Notes: a model not told the origin generated them from the letters alone. 64,000 nucleotides of DNA from Clostridia bacterium (GCA_012840485.1 DULG01000047.1:62001-126000), one strand, 5' to 3'. Counted from the stretch's first letter, positions 8,212 through 17,382 are shown. Numbers and translations are program-made.

Positions 8212-8915
8212 CAATCTTCACCTTTATCCCTTAACTTATAACCAATTCCTCTCACAGTTTCAATATATACAGGAGATTTATCATCATCTTCTATTTTTTT
8301 TCTCAAGTGCCTTATGTGAACATCAACTGTTCGAGTTTCTCCTGCATACTCATATCCCCACACTTTGTCCAATAAATAGTCCCTCGTCAACACTTTCCCC
8401 ATATTTTGGGATAAGAGCTTTAAAAGTTCAAACTCCTTTAAAGTTAATTCTAAAGCTTTACCCTTCTTATAAACCAAATGCTTTCCTGTGTCTATAACTA
8501 TATCTCCAAACTTTATTATCTCTTCTTTTTCTTCTTCTGGCTGCTGGTTACGCCGAAGGACTACCTTAATACGGGCCAATAACTCTCTAACACTAAAAGG
8601 CTTGGTTATATAATCATCTGCTCCTAATTCTAATCCTAAAACTTTGTCAAACTCTTCACTTTTAGCTGTTAGCATGATCACTGGTATATCTTTTGTCTCC
8701 TCATTCTTTTTCAAAATCTTGCATACCTCTAAACCGTCTACATCTGGCAACATTAAGTCCAAAATAACCAAGTCAGGCTTTTCTTCCATGGCCTTATCCA
8801 AGCCTTCTTTTCCATTCTCTGATGCTATAACTTTATACCCTGCAGCTTCTAGATTATATCTTAAAAGTTCTAATATGTGAATCTCGTCCTCTATAACTAA
8901 GACGGTATAAGGCAT
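8211..8915 (-). CDS. phoP: phosphate regulon response regulator PhoP
   Basis: A 234-residue OmpR-type regulator. The receiver domain has the acidic pocket (IEDE), phosphoacceptor Asp in VILDLMLPDVDG, Thr in MLTAKS and Lys in DYITKPF. The C-terminal winged helix carries the expected LTLKEFELLKLLSQNMGKVL and RTVDVHIRHLRKKIE. It binds the TTAACA repeats seen upstream of pstS and pstC (inference from family and site pattern). First gene of the phoP-phoR pair; directly upstream lies the relic of an insertion sequence. Confidence 0.93.
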   Translation of the reverse strand: MPYTVLVIEDEIHILELLRYNLEAAGYKVIASENGKEGLDKAMEEKPDLVILDLMLPDVDGLEVCKILKKNEETKDIPVIMLTAKSEEFDKVLGLELGADDYITKPFSVRELLARIKVVLRRNQQPEEEKEEIIKFGDIVIDTGKHLVYKKGKALELTLKEFELLKLLSQNMGKVLTRDYLLDKVWGYEYAGETRTVDVHIRHLRKKIEDDDKSPVYIETVRGIGYKLRDKGED

Positions 8916-8939
8916 TTCTCCACCTGGTCATCTAAACTG

Positions 8940-9035
8940 TGACAAACGCTCCAGTTCAGACGGCTGGGGTATTTGTAGTCCGCCCTTCAGGTTATCCCAG
9001 CCCCAGCAGGCGGTATTTGGGAAACCTGCGCCCCT
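8940..9035 (-). ncRNA. possible remnant of a TnpB omega (re)RNA scaffold
   Basis: A markedly GC-rich stretch at the 3' end of the tnpB relic and just beyond it, where TnpB guide RNAs are encoded. A 7-bp stem pairs 8962-8968 with 8996-9002, and 8980-8984 can pair with 9009-9013 across it, giving a pseudoknot topology; a further 5-bp stem joins 9006-9010 and 9025-9029. The fold and position are suggestive only; no expression evidence exists in the sequence. Confidence 0.35.
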
Positions 9036-9551
9036 GCCCCAAGAAGCAGGAACTTACACCAATAGTCGGTCTCCCACTTGCCCTGATCTAACAATCCCTT
9101 CAGGGCAGAGAAGTCTCTTCGCACCTTCTCAGGGGAGAGTGGTGTTACCACCGCTACCTTGAGAACTTGCCAGAAATCATAGGTACTAAAACTTGTTCCC
9201 ACTCTTCTTCTTGCTATTACATAGGCTGCTGCTACGTCTTTTGTTACCATAAACTGTGGTGCATATTTCAGCACGCCTATTATTGATGTGTATTTTGGGT
9301 CAATTTCTACAACTTCTATATACGTGCTTTCTTTCACCTATACTTATTCTTAAGAAGGTGCCATTTTTATTTATCTCTCTCCTCATGTTGAGATTTCTTT
9401 TTTTGCTTTTGTCTTCTCTTGAGTAGAAATTTCCTTTTCTTTTTTCTTGCCATTTGATTTTTAGTTTTTTATATTCTTTTCCATTTATATGACGTTTTTT
9501 TAGCTTTTGATATAAGTATCTTCCTCCAAAAATGATTTTCTTTGGATTATT
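8987..9551 (-). pseudogene. tnpB (IS605/IS607 OrfB) remnant
   Basis: Two reading frames carry non-contiguous parts of a TnpB. The first, from 9551 down to about 9340, encodes NNPKKIIFGGRYLYQKLKK and further on FYSREDKSKKRNLN and LRISIGERK, typical of the N-terminal/middle region. After a frame change near 9337 the second frame encodes VEIDPKYTSIIGVLKYA and DVAAAYVIARR, typical of the region after the nuclease core. The RuvC catalytic segments between are missing, so the junction is a deletion with frameshift. A GTG at 9337 opens a 116-codon frame that might be annotated as a protein, but it is a fragment. Confidence 0.8.
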
Positions 9552-9775
9552 TCAATAATCCTCTCTTGTTTTCATTTACTCCACTTGCTATCTCAGATAT
9601 CACTTCATACTGCCATCCTTGAGAATTAGCGTATTCTTTAAGTCTTCTAAGTTGGTTTTTAAGATACTCTTCTTGCTTTTTTGTGGACACTCTTGCATAT
9701 AAAACTACCCGCGGTTTCGGCTCTTTTTCTATCATACCTAATTGTTGCTACCACCAAACAATAAGGCTTGTACAT
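9547..9775 (-). pseudogene. tnpA serine recombinase (IS607 family) remnant
   Basis: A start MYKP at 9775 is typical of IS607 transposases, but the MerR-type helix-turn-helix that should follow is deleted. In another frame, 9735-9547 encodes VVLYARVSTKKQEEYLKNQL and SEIASGVNENKRGLLK, the catalytic-serine N-terminus of the resolvase domain (Ser in YARVST). It stops directly after, where the rest of the domain should continue, and the sequence joins tnpB remnants. Confidence 0.82.
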
Positions 9776-9796
9776 ATTTTAGCCAAAAATAAAATA

Positions 9797-10273
9797 TCAG
9801 ACTTTTTCTTCTTTAGTTTCATTTTCTTTCAGAAGTTTTTTTAGCTCATCCATAAAAGTGTTAATATCCTTAAATTGCCTATAAACAGAGGCAAATCTTA
9901 CATAGGCCACTTCATCCACATTTTTGAGTTTTTCCATTACCATTTCTCCAATTTCAACTGAAGTTATTTCCCTTTCCATCGAATTTACTATTTTTCTATC
10001 AATTTCATCAGTAATTTCTTCTAAAACCTTCATAGGAACTGGCCTTTTTTCGCAAGCCTTTATCATACCTTTTAATATTTTATCTCTGTCGTAGACTTCA
10101 CGCCGATTATCTTTTTTTATTACAAGTATTGGCAACTGTTCTACCTTTTCATAAGTAGTAAATCGCTTTCCACATTTTAAGCATTCTCTTCTCCGTCTTA
10201 TAGAAGTATTATCCTCCGTAGGTCGTGAATCAATAACTTTTGAATCTGGATACCCACAATAAGGGCATTTCAT
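9797..10273 (-). CDS. nrdR: transcriptional repressor NrdR
   Basis: A 158-residue regulator of ribonucleotide reductase genes. The N-terminal zinc ribbon has Cys3/Cys6 (CPYC) and Cys31/Cys34 (CLKC), followed by RFTTYEKVE and an ATP-cone domain (about residues 49-139) that senses ATP/dATP. The start has GGAGGTAATAAA upstream. Full length for the family. It has its own sigma-A type promoter and stands alone between the IS relic and ylmC. Confidence 0.95.
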   Translation of the reverse strand: MKCPYCGYPDSKVIDSRPTEDNTSIRRRRECLKCGKRFTTYEKVEQLPILVIKKDNRREVYDRDKILKGMIKACEKRPVPMKVLEEITDEIDRKIVNSMEREITSVEIGEMVMEKLKNVDEVAYVRFASVYRQFKDINTFMDELKKLLKENETKEEKV

Positions 10274-10309
10274 TTTATTACCTCCAACAATTCTTACTTG
10301 TTTAATAAA

Positions 10310-10338
10310 ATTATAATAAACTTATGTCTATTAGTCAA
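10310..10338 (-). promoter_or_regulatory. sigma-A type promoter of nrdR
   Basis: Minus-strand TTGACT (10333-10338), 17-base spacer, TATAAT (10310-10315). It lies between the ylmC stop and the nrdR start, 37 bases ahead of the ATG. Confidence 0.75.
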
Positions 10339-10340
10339 AC

Positions 10341-10592
10341 TCAAGCTTCTGTTCCCTTTAAATCCACTAATATGACATCTGCACCTATTTTTTTTATGGA
10401 TTCCCAAGGCAAATATAATTCTACATCTTTGTTGAAAATTCGAAAAAGGCCTGTCTCTTTTGGAAGTACAATTCCTTCCACTCTTCCTTCTTCTAAATTA
10501 ACTTCTATATCTATAATATTTCCTAATTTCCTTCCCGTATTTATATCTATTACATCTTTATCCCGCAATTCTGAAGCCTTAATCATCTTCAT
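10341..10592 (-). CDS. YlmC/YmxH family PRC-barrel sporulation protein
   Basis: An 83-residue single PRC-barrel domain: KASELRDKDVIDINTGRKLG at the N-terminus, then DIEVNLEEGRVEGIVLP and LPWESIKKIGADVILVDL. This matches the YlmC/YmxH family of spore formers, whose molecular role is unclear. It lies downstream of sigG, a position that is conserved in Clostridia, separated from it by a strong hairpin. Confidence 0.88.
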   Translation of the reverse strand: MKMIKASELRDKDVIDINTGRKLGNIIDIEVNLEEGRVEGIVLPKETGLFRIFNKDVELYLPWESIKKIGADVILVDLKGTEA

Positions 10593-10621
10593 TTCCCCCT
10601 ATTTGTTCTTTCATAAAATTA

Positions 10622-10660
10622 TATGAAAAAATCTAGCTTATCATTCCTGATAAGCTAGAT
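10622..10660 (-). terminator. terminator overlapping the end of sigG
   Basis: A 13-bp perfect inverted repeat (10631-10643 with 10648-10660), 4-base loop, followed on the minus strand by a run of T. The sigG stop codon is inside the stem. Confidence 0.85.
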
Positions 10661-11425
10661 ATACTTCTTCATGTGATTTAAAGCCGCTTTTTCTAATCTT
10701 GATACCTGAGCCTGCGATATTCCTATTTCCTTTGCAACTTCCATCTGTGTCTTTCCTTCAAAAAATCTCAGAGTCAATATCAATTTTTCTCTTTCGTTTA
10801 GCTTTTGTATGGCCTCTTTTAAGGCTATTTTCTCCAGCCATACTTCGTCCATATTTTTATCATCGCTTACTTGATCCATTACATAAATCGCATCTCCTCC
10901 GTCATGGTATATAGGTTCAAACAAAGAAACCGGTTCTTGAATAGCGTCAAGAGCCATTACAACTTCCTCTCTTGGTAATTCCAGCTCTTTAGCTATTTCT
11001 CCCACTGTCGGTTCTTTGGAATTTTCCGAAACTAATTTATCTCTCACTTGTAACGCCTTATAAGCTATATCTCTTAAAGAACGGCTTACTCTGATAGGGG
11101 TATTATCCCTTAAATATCTTCTTATCTCTCCAATTATCATCGGTACAGCATAAGTAGAAAATTTTACATTTTGATTTAAGTCAAAATTGTCAATTGCTTT
11201 TATAAGTCCTATACATCCTACTTGGAATAAATCATCTACCTGCTCACCGCGATTATTAAATCGCTGAATTACACTTAGCACCAACCTCAAATTCCCATTT
11301 ATGAATTCTTCTCTTGCTTTTTTATCTCCATTTTTCATACGTATCAATAATTCTCTTTGCTTAGAAGGTTTTAAAACGGGCAATTTAGAAGTATTAACGC
11401 CACAAATTTCAACTTTGTTATTCAT
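10655..11425 (-). CDS. sigG: RNA polymerase sporulation sigma factor SigG
   Basis: A 256-residue late forespore sigma factor. The N-terminus NKVEICGVNTSKLPVLK is the SigG signature and binding site for its control proteins. Region 2 (DDLFQVGCIGLIKAIDNFD, KFSTYAVPMIIGEIRRYL), region 3 and region 4 (EREKLILTLRFFEGKTQMEV, ISQAQVSRLEKAAL) are all intact. ATG at 11425 has AGGA 6 bases before it. It lies directly after sigE in the spoIIG-sigG arrangement and has a sigma-F promoter match upstream. Confidence 0.96.
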   Translation of the reverse strand: MNNKVEICGVNTSKLPVLKPSKQRELLIRMKNGDKKAREEFINGNLRLVLSVIQRFNNRGEQVDDLFQVGCIGLIKAIDNFDLNQNVKFSTYAVPMIIGEIRRYLRDNTPIRVSRSLRDIAYKALQVRDKLVSENSKEPTVGEIAKELELPREEVVMALDAIQEPVSLFEPIYHDGGDAIYVMDQVSDDKNMDEVWLEKIALKEAIQKLNEREKLILTLRFFEGKTQMEVAKEIGISQAQVSRLEKAALNHMKKYI

Positions 11426-11459
11426 AAAAATCCTGCCCCCATTATGCTTCACTTATTAA

Positions 11460-11489
11460 CAGTATTGCCGGCAGGATAAAAATTTATGC
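11460..11489 (-). promoter_or_regulatory. candidate sigma-F promoter of sigG
   Basis: Minus-strand GCATA (11485-11489), 15-base spacer, then GGCAATACTG (11460-11469). This satisfies the published Bacillus sigma-F pattern (GYWTA, 15 bases, GGnnAnAnT) at every defined position and stands 35 bases before the sigG ATG, in the sigE-sigG gap. Confidence 0.65.
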
Positions 11490-11497
11490 AGAAAAAA

Positions 11498-12223
11498 CTA
11501 TATTAGTTTGTTTATTTCTTTTTTTAGCCTTTTTAAAATCTTTTTCTCCAAGCGGGAAATATAGGACTGTGAAATCCCCAACATATCTGCAACTTCCTTT
11601 TGCGTCTTTTCTCTTCCACCCTCTAATCCAAATCTTAGACGTATTATCTTTTTTTCCCTATCAGGTAATTTTTTTAATGCAGAATCTAATAATTCTTTTT
11701 CTACTTCTTCCTCTAAATACTTATACACTGTTTCATTGTCAGTACCTAAAATATCGGAAAGCAAAAGTTCGTTTCCATCCCAATCTACATTCAAAGGTTC
11801 ATCAAACGAAACTTCTAATTTAGTCTTATTATTCCTTCTCAAATACATCAATATTTCATTTTCTATGCACCGCGAAGCATAAGTTGCCAATTTTATCTTT
11901 TTCTTGGGATTAAAAGTATTAATAGCTTTTATAAGTCCAATAGTACCTATAGATATGAGGTCTTCTATACCTACTCCTGTATTCTCAAATTTTTTTGCGA
12001 TATACACCACTAGCCTCAAATTTCTTTCTATCAAAATAGTTTTCGCCTCATTATCCCCTTTTTCCATCTTGGAAATTAAATATACTTCCTCTTCCCCTGA
12101 CAGAGGTGGCGGTAATGCTTCACTTCCTCCAATATAAAATATGGAATCGGACAAGTCTAAAAAATCAAGAATTTTTTTCCATAATAATAACATTTCTAAT
12201 TTTAATCTCGTTTTCAAATGCAT
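11498..12223 (-). CDS. sigE: RNA polymerase sporulation sigma factor SigE (pro-form)
   Basis: A 241-residue mother-cell sigma factor. The first ~30 residues ([15 protein letters not shown] onward) form the inhibitory, membrane-tethering prosequence; processing would fall near [13 protein letters not shown]. The sigma core has [15 protein letters not shown] and [20 protein letters not shown] (region 2) and [15 protein letters not shown] with [17 protein letters not shown] (region 4). Activated by SpoIIGA cleavage after septation. GGAGGTGTTAAG precedes the ATG, 13 bases after spoIIGA. Confidence 0.96.
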   Translation of the reverse strand: MHLKTRLKLEMLLLWKKILDFLDLSDSIFYIGGSEALPPPLSGEEEVYLISKMEKGDNEAKTILIERNLRLVVYIAKKFENTGVGIEDLISIGTIGLIKAINTFNPKKKIKLATYASRCIENEILMYLRRNNKTKLEVSFDEPLNVDWDGNELLLSDILGTDNETVYKYLEEEVEKELLDSALKKLPDREKKIIRLRFGLEGGREKTQKEVADMLGISQSYISRLEKKILKRLKKEINKLI

Positions 12224-12236
12224 CTTAACACCTCCA

Positions 12237-13076
12237 TCATTCTAAAACTTCGGGTCCTATCAAAGCCTCATAGCTGCCATACTTATCTATGTTACTTTTG
12301 TACACTCCAATAATTACATCTTTTATTTCTTTACCCTCTATAAGCACTTTATCTGGTTTAAATCCTAACATCATGCCTCTTGATTGACCCACTGAAGTAT
12401 AAGGAATTAGCCTTATTTTAGATTTCCACTTTTCTTCTTTCAGAACTTCAAAAACTTTGTAAAGGTCTAAATTTTTTTCTTCTATCACAGATTCTAAGTT
12501 TTCTGGTATCAAATCTTTTATAGCTGAAACGTCTATTACAATTACAGGAGATTTAGACAAAGGATCGTATAGCCTATTACCTGTATCTAGCAATCCTTTA
12601 ATCTCTGCTTGCTTCTCAAAAAGCTCTACTTTTAAATTATAAGCTGTTTTCTCTTCTTTTGCTTTTTTGATTATATAATCCCAATTAGTGTAAAGGAGTA
12701 ATACTGCTATCAAAATTCCAATCCAAAAATTATAGAGATTGTATTTTGTCATGTACAAAATCGCTAAAATAGTACCCCCTAATGAAAAAGAAATTAAATA
12801 AAAAATAGCTAAAATTCTCAAAAATTCTTTTAATGTTTTTGGCATAAATGCCATATATATTATTAAGAAGGATAAAATAAGTTTTGTAAAAAGCTCATGA
12901 ATAATTTTATATGGCAATAAAAAAAATAATAGGACATAACTAGAACCCAATAAGGCACCTAAAAAAAGCCTGATAGATTTGCTATTTTTTTTAGAAAATT
13001 TTTTGGTGAGGGACAAAATAAGATAATTGATAAATAAATTTTCCAAAAAAATTACATCCAAATACACAGACATCAT
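12237..13076 (-). CDS. spoIIGA: sigma-E processing peptidase SpoIIGA
   Basis: A 279-residue membrane aspartic protease. The N-terminal half has about five transmembrane helices beginning [17 protein letters not shown]; the cytoplasmic C-terminal half carries the catalytic Asp in [15 protein letters not shown] near residue 180 and the conserved [19 protein letters not shown]. It converts pro-SigE to SigE after a signal from SpoIIR. Two adjacent ATGs and a nearby GTG (about residue 4) compete as start; the ribosome site is weak. Located directly before sigE, as in the Bacillus spoIIG operon. Confidence 0.95.
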   Translation of the reverse strand: MMSVYLDVIFLENLFINYLILSLTKKFSKKNSKSIRLFLGALLGSSYVLLFFLLPYKIIHELFTKLILSFLIIYMAFMPKTLKEFLRILAIFYLISFSLGGTILAILYMTKYNLYNFWIGILIAVLLLYTNWDYIIKKAKEEKTAYNLKVELFEKQAEIKGLLDTGNRLYDPLSKSPVIVIDVSAIKDLIPENLESVIEEKNLDLYKVFEVLKEEKWKSKIRLIPYTSVGQSRGMMLGFKPDKVLIEGKEIKDVIIGVYKSNIDKYGSYEALIGPEVLE

Positions 13077-13142
13077 CCCCGGGGTTGTTTTTAATTCTTA
13101 TACCATGTATATTCTCTTTGTAATGCTTTTATTCATATTCAT

Positions 13143-13209
13143 ATTATAAAACAAAAGCTTTAAATTTATTGTAATATTTTGGAATAAAAATAAAGCTGTT
13201 TTTGTAGAA
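13143..13209 (-). promoter_or_regulatory. candidate Spo0A-dependent spoIIG promoter
   Basis: Minus-strand TATAAT (13143-13148) with a -35-like TTACAA (13169-13174) 20 bases upstream, wider than normal, as in the Bacillus spoIIG promoter. A one-mismatch Spo0A box, TGTAGAA against TGTCGAA, lies further upstream at 13203-13209 on the plus strand. Confidence 0.4.
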
Positions 13210-13212
13210 TTT

Positions 13213-13252
13213 TTGAAATAAAATAAATCTGCAAAGATTCCTTTGCAGATTT
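13213..13252 (-). terminator. terminator of ftsZ
   Basis: Perfect 12-bp stem AAATCTGCAAAG/CTTTGCAGATTT (13225-13236 with 13241-13252), 4-base loop, followed on minus by TATTTTATTTC. It overlaps the ftsZ stop and ends the division cluster transcript before spoIIGA. Confidence 0.85.
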
Positions 13253-14324
13253 ATCGTTTCCCCCTTCTTAAAAAAGTCGGTATATCTAAGTCGTCCTCCC
13301 CAATGATATTTTCGAGTTTCACTTCTGGCTGTAAAATGTCCTTTTTCCTACCTGTTTCTTTAAGCTTTTCATTCTTTCCAAAACCTGTAGCTATGACAGT
13401 AATGCGTATTTGATCTTCTAATGCTTCATCTATGACTGCACCAAATATTATATTTGCATCAGGGTCAGCTGCTTCATAGATAAAATTAGCAGCTTCATTG
13501 ACTTCAAAAATCGTCAGATTTGGACCTCCTGCAATATTTAAAAGAATTCCTCTTGATCCCTCAATAGATGTCTCCAGTAAAGGACTATGTATCGCTTGTT
13601 TTGCTGCTTCTGTAGCCTTGTTTTCCCCAGAAGCCATACCTATTCCCATATGTGCTAGCCCTGTATTTACCATAATAGTCTTTACATCAGCAAAATCTAC
13701 ATTTACCAACCCAGGTACTGCAATAAGGTCAGATATACCCTGAACACCCTGTCTTAACACATCATCCGCTAATTTAAAAGCATCAATCATTGAGGTCTTT
13801 TTCTCCACAACCTGCAATAGTCTATCATTAGGGATAGTAATGAGAGCATCTACATGTTTTTTAAGTTCCTCAATTCCCATTTCTGCATGAGCCATTCTCT
13901 TTCTCCCTTCAAAAGTGAAAGGCTTAGTAACTACCCCTACTGTCAAAATTCCTAGTTCTTTTGCTATTTCTGCTACAACAGGAGCAGCCCCTGTCCCTGT
14001 GCCGCCACCCATTCCAGAAGTTATAAATATCATATCAGCACCTTTTATTACTTTTTCAATTTCTTCTCTCGATTCCTCAGCAGCTTTTTTGCCAATCTCT
14101 GGATTTGCCCCTGCTCCTAAACCTTTAGTCAACTTTTCACCAATTTGTATTTTTGTTTCAGCCTTTGACAAATAAAGCGCCTGTTTATCAGTATTAATTG
14201 CTATAAATTCAACACCACGAAGACCTGCTTCTATCATGTGATTTACTGCATTTCCTCCACCGCCGCCAACTCCTACAACTTTAATGACAGCAAATTGTTC
14301 CATTTCAGTTTCCATTCCTATCAC
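13251..14324 (-). CDS. ftsZ: cell division protein FtsZ
   Basis: A 357-residue tubulin-like GTPase that forms the division ring. The nucleotide-binding residues are visible in [15 protein letters not shown], the tubulin signature [10 protein letters not shown] and the T7 synergy loop [11 protein letters not shown]. The C-terminal partner-binding tail is [14 protein letters not shown] take GTG at 14324 as the start because AGGAGGG is 6 bases upstream; an ATG three codons later (14315) has no separate ribosome site. It follows ftsA by 14 bases and ends in a strong terminator. Confidence 0.96.
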   Translation of the reverse strand: MIGMETEMEQFAVIKVVGVGGGGGNAVNHMIEAGLRGVEFIAINTDKQALYLSKAETKIQIGEKLTKGLGAGANPEIGKKAAEESREEIEKVIKGADMIFITSGMGGGTGTGAAPVVAEIAKELGILTVGVVTKPFTFEGRKRMAHAEMGIEELKKHVDALITIPNDRLLQVVEKKTSMIDAFKLADDVLRQGVQGISDLIAVPGLVNVDFADVKTIMVNTGLAHMGIGMASGENKATEAAKQAIHSPLLETSIEGSRGILLNIAGGPNLTIFEVNEAANFIYEAADPDANIIFGAVIDEALEDQIRITVIATGFGKNEKLKETGRKKDILQPEVKLENIIGEDDLDIPTFLRRGKR

Positions 14325-14338
14325 ATAAAACCCTCCTC

Positions 14339-15565
14339 TTATGCCCAAAAATCACTAAAAATCTCTTTAAGTTTATTAACTAACTTAGAACTTTTTCTTT
14401 CTTTTTTGTCACTTCCTTGTAAGTTGTAGATAAACTTTTTATTTTTATATACATATTTTACCACTCCTACCCCTGCAGAGTAAATAGGAGTAGCAACACC
14501 TATATTTTGTGGAGCTCCAATGCGTACATTTCTATTAAATATTTTTTGTGCTAACTCTACATTCCCCTTTAAAAATGAAATACCTCCACCTGTTATCACC
14601 ACATTTGTAACAATATCCTCTAATACTTCAGCTTCTTCTAACTTATCATACACCAACATCAAAAGCTCAGAAACTCTTGCTTCTATTATGTCGGATATCT
14701 CATTTATGTCTGTAGTGGTTTTGCTTTTACCTGCCAAACTAGTAATTTTAATCGGTTCTAATTTTTCCGGCGCTACTTTTTCTAAGGTACCATATCTTTT
14801 CTTTATATTTTCGGCTTCTTCAAAGGAAACCTTTAATCCAACTGATAAATCATTAGTGATATGCCAGCCTCCTACTGCTATCATAGAGGAATAAATTAAG
14901 CTTCCATTTTTAAAAACAGAAATATCCGTCACTCCCGCACCCACATCAATTAAAGCAACCCCTAATTCTTTCTCGTCTCTTGAAAGAACCGCCTCAGAAG
15001 TAGCCAATGGTCCTACAACTATTCCTTCTATTTCTAAGCCCGCTTTCCTAACACACTTTCCCATGTTTTGAATGGCTGTAACACTGCCTGTAACTATTGC
15101 TGCATTTACTTCTAATCTTATCCCTGCCATACCTACCGGATCCTTAATTTCCCCATAGCCATCCACAGTATATTCTAATGGTATAACATCAATTATTTCT
15201 TTATCAGAAGGAATAGCAATGATCTTAGCAGCTTGTAAAACTCTATCCACATCCTGCTTCGTTATTTCCCTATCCTCTCTAGATACTGCCACTACCCCAT
15301 TATTTTTGTATATAGTGGTCAAACCGCCATATATTTTTAAATACACAGAGGATATTTTCTGGTTAGCCATCCTCTCAGCTTGTTCTATCGATTTTGTTAT
15401 AGAATAGGCTGTTTCATCTATATCTACAACAACTCCCTTTTTTACACCATTGCAAGGATAATAACCAATACCAATTATATGCAGTTCTCCGCTTTTATCC
15501 CCTTCTCCAATAATTGTACATACTTTGGAAGTACCAATATCTAAACCAACTATTAAATCGCCCAT
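14339..15565 (-). CDS. ftsA: cell division protein FtsA
   Basis: A 408-residue actin-like ATPase. Motifs include [18 protein letters not shown] (phosphate 1), [16 protein letters not shown] (phosphate 2) and [14 protein letters not shown] (adenosine). FtsA anchors FtsZ filaments to the membrane through a C-terminal amphipathic helix, here [14 protein letters not shown]. Full length. Sits between sbp and ftsZ. Confidence 0.95.
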   Translation of the reverse strand: MGDLIVGLDIGTSKVCTIIGEGDKSGELHIIGIGYYPCNGVKKGVVVDIDETAYSITKSIEQAERMANQKISSVYLKIYGGLTTIYKNNGVVAVSREDREITKQDVDRVLQAAKIIAIPSDKEIIDVIPLEYTVDGYGEIKDPVGMAGIRLEVNAAIVTGSVTAIQNMGKCVRKAGLEIEGIVVGPLATSEAVLSRDEKELGVALIDVGAGVTDISVFKNGSLIYSSMIAVGGWHITNDLSVGLKVSFEEAENIKKRYGTLEKVAPEKLEPIKITSLAGKSKTTTDINEISDIIEARVSELLMLVYDKLEEAEVLEDIVTNVVITGGGISFLKGNVELAQKIFNRNVRIGAPQNIGVATPIYSAGVGVVKYVYKNKKFIYNLQGSDKKERKSSKLVNKLKEIFSDFWA

Positions 15566-15589
15566 TCCAAATCCTCCTTCAGGAGACTG

Positions 15590-15934
15590 CTACTTTCTTC
15601 GCATCTTGTCTATCATATATCTCCTTATGTATGCAAAATTAGAAAACAATCTGCTGCCAAATACAAAAACTGCTGCGAGATAGATGGGAACTCCTAATAC
15701 GTCCCCAATATAAGCAAGTCCTCCCGCTAATATGATATTGCCAAAAAAACCACTTAGAAAAATAAGATTGTCAAATTTCTCTTCAAAACTGGCTCTAATT
15801 CCCCCAAAAACCGAATCTAAGGCTGCTAAAATAGCAACAGATAAATATGACACATAAGTGCTGGGAATATTAATCGGTAAAAGAAAGCCGATGATTATGC
15901 CTATCAACAAACTAATAGTAATAATGTAAGCCAT
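15590..15934 (-). CDS. sbp: small basic protein Sbp (DUF1290)
   Basis: A 114-residue membrane protein with three hydrophobic helices; AILAALDSVFGGIRA and GSRLFSNFAYIRR are the family's conserved motifs. Found in dcw clusters of Firmicutes with unknown role. The start is taken as ATG at 15934, overlapping the stop of the DUF881 gene as TGATG; an in-frame GTG is directly before it. Confidence 0.9.
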   Translation of the reverse strand: MAYIITISLLIGIIIGFLLPINIPSTYVSYLSVAILAALDSVFGGIRASFEEKFDNLIFLSGFFGNIILAGGLAYIGDVLGVPIYLAAVFVFGSRLFSNFAYIRRYMIDKMRRK

Positions 15935-16653
15935 CACTTGTTCTCTCCTTCAATCAAAGGTTTTGCATATCTAAACTTTATCACTCCGTCATATTTTTTT
16001 ATTATTATCTTGTCTGATTTTTTGATATTTACTTCTATTCCCCAAGTTGCCAAGGTATCTACTACTCCACCCTTGAGTTTAAGAGCTGCTTCTAAGGTGT
16101 CAGGATCACCAATTGCTTTTATGACATAAGGGGCTGCAAATCGCACAGAATTTACATTAACCGTAGGACCTACACACCTGATTTCCGAAGTCGCAATAAG
16201 CCTTTGGTCGTTTAAAGAAATAGCCTCTGCTCCTGCTGCCCTCAGCTCATTCACTACTCGCAATAGGTCTTCATCGTGAACTAAAAATAAGTTAGGATCT
16301 TGTCCCGGTGGAACAGCTTGTTTGCTGTCATTTATAGTCACAATTACACCTGGGCCTTGGACATCAGTAAGGCCAGCTAATTGTTTGTATTTTTCTACAT
16401 CGCTTTTTAAAGCTTGAGTAATCACACTGCTTTTAGAGGCAGCTTCTTCATAAGTATTTATTTTCGTTTCTAACTCATTAATTTGTTTTAAAAGGGCATC
16501 TTTCTCATTCTGCAATTGTTTTAATTGGGCTGCTAATTCTTCTGCCCTCTGGACCGTCACTCCACTTTTTTTAACTATTTTAAATTGAGTAGAAAGCATT
16601 ATTCCTAACACAAGAGAGACTAAAATCATAGATATATATATATTTTTCTTCAT
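15934..16653 (-). CDS. DUF881 (YlxW-type) division-cluster protein
   Basis: A 239-residue protein with one N-terminal membrane helix, a coiled coil (about residues 30-80) and the DUF881 domain, recognisable by QGPGVIVTINDS and RVVNELRAAGAEAISLNDQR. Members sit between ftsQ and ftsA in many Firmicutes; they are probably envelope-facing and their role is not defined. GGGGG stands 5 bases ahead of the ATG at 16653. It is coupled to sbp downstream. Confidence 0.88.
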   Translation of the reverse strand: MKKNIYISMILVSLVLGIMLSTQFKIVKKSGVTVQRAEELAAQLKQLQNEKDALLKQINELETKINTYEEAASKSSVITQALKSDVEKYKQLAGLTDVQGPGVIVTINDSKQAVPPGQDPNLFLVHDEDLLRVVNELRAAGAEAISLNDQRLIATSEIRCVGPTVNVNSVRFAAPYVIKAIGDPDTLEAALKLKGGVVDTLATWGIEVNIKKSDKIIIKKYDGVIKFRYAKPLIEGENK

Positions 16654-16668
16654 AAGTACCCCCATCCT

Positions 16669-17382
16669 CTAAGGTATAAATACTGGATTACCATCTCCCA
16701 CAATCTGAATAGTACCTTTATGATAACCTTTTTCTGATAAATCCTTTAATATTAATTCGGCAAATTTAAAAGAATACTTAATGTCAGAAGGGTTGATAAA
16801 AGCAATATTTATTCCCTTTTTCGTTTGCACAAAAATTTGATTCTCATTTATGTAGTTTATTGTAGTACAAAAATCAGTTTCTTCTACTACCAGTAAAAGT
16901 TCCCCTAAAGAAGTTTTTTCAAAAATATCACTCAGTCTTTTCCCTATCTCATATTTTTCAATTTTTAAACCTTCTATAAGAGGAAGTTGAGGATTGTAGC
17001 TATCTTTTTTAATTACAACTCCTTCACTATCTATCACCAAATAATCCTTTTGATACTTAATTTGAGCCACTGCATGTCTTTCCTTTATTAAAATTTCCAC
17101 AGTAGAAGGGTATTGAATTTTTACTTTGCAATCTTTTATATAGGGGCTTGTAAGTAAATTTCTCTCTATTTTTTGGGGATTTACCTTAAAAATATTTGTT
17201 CCCAACTCTAACATTGCTAAGCCTTTAATATCATTATAAGATAAAATTTGATTCCCTACAACTTTTATAGCCTTAATTTGAAAATAATTTGATTGAAACA
17301 TAAAAAAGTAACTTAAAATTACTACAAATAGTAACATAACTATGAATATTAAAACCCTTTTTCTGGAAATGGCCTTTGCCAT
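16669..17382 (-). CDS. ftsQ: cell division protein FtsQ/DivIB
   Basis: A 237-residue bitopic protein. A basic cytoplasmic head (MAKAISRKR) precedes one transmembrane helix, a POTRA domain (FQIKAIKVVGNQILSYNDIK...) and the FtsQ beta domain. It scaffolds the FtsL-DivIC septal complex outside the membrane. I take ATG at 17382 with GGGGA upstream; an in-frame start at 17430 would give a 16-residue extension without matching sequence. Confidence 0.85.
   Translation of the reverse strand: MAKAISRKRVLIFIVMLLFVVILSYFFMFQSNYFQIKAIKVVGNQILSYNDIKGLAMLELGTNIFKVNPQKIERNLLTSPYIKDCKVKIQYPSTVEILIKERHAVAQIKYQKDYLVIDSEGVVIKKDSYNPQLPLIEGLKIEKYEIGKRLSDIFEKTSLGELLLVVEETDFCTTINYINENQIFVQTKKGINIAFINPSDIKYSFKFAELILKDLSEKGYHKGTIQIVGDGNPVFIP

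Larger units (their letters stand above)
8940..9790 (-). mobile_element. decayed IS607-family insertion sequence
   Basis: Between nrdR and phoP lie only fragments of a serine-recombinase tnpA followed, in the same orientation, by fragments of tnpB, the gene order of IS607 elements. About 850 bases remain of an element that is usually near 2 kb. Both genes have internal deletions and frame changes, so it cannot move by itself. The exact ends cannot be set from this sequence alone. Confidence 0.75.

Noticed and set aside
8987-9337. Stand-alone 116-residue gene
   Set aside because: Its sequence is the C-terminal part of TnpB, following a frameshifted N-terminal part; it is a relic.
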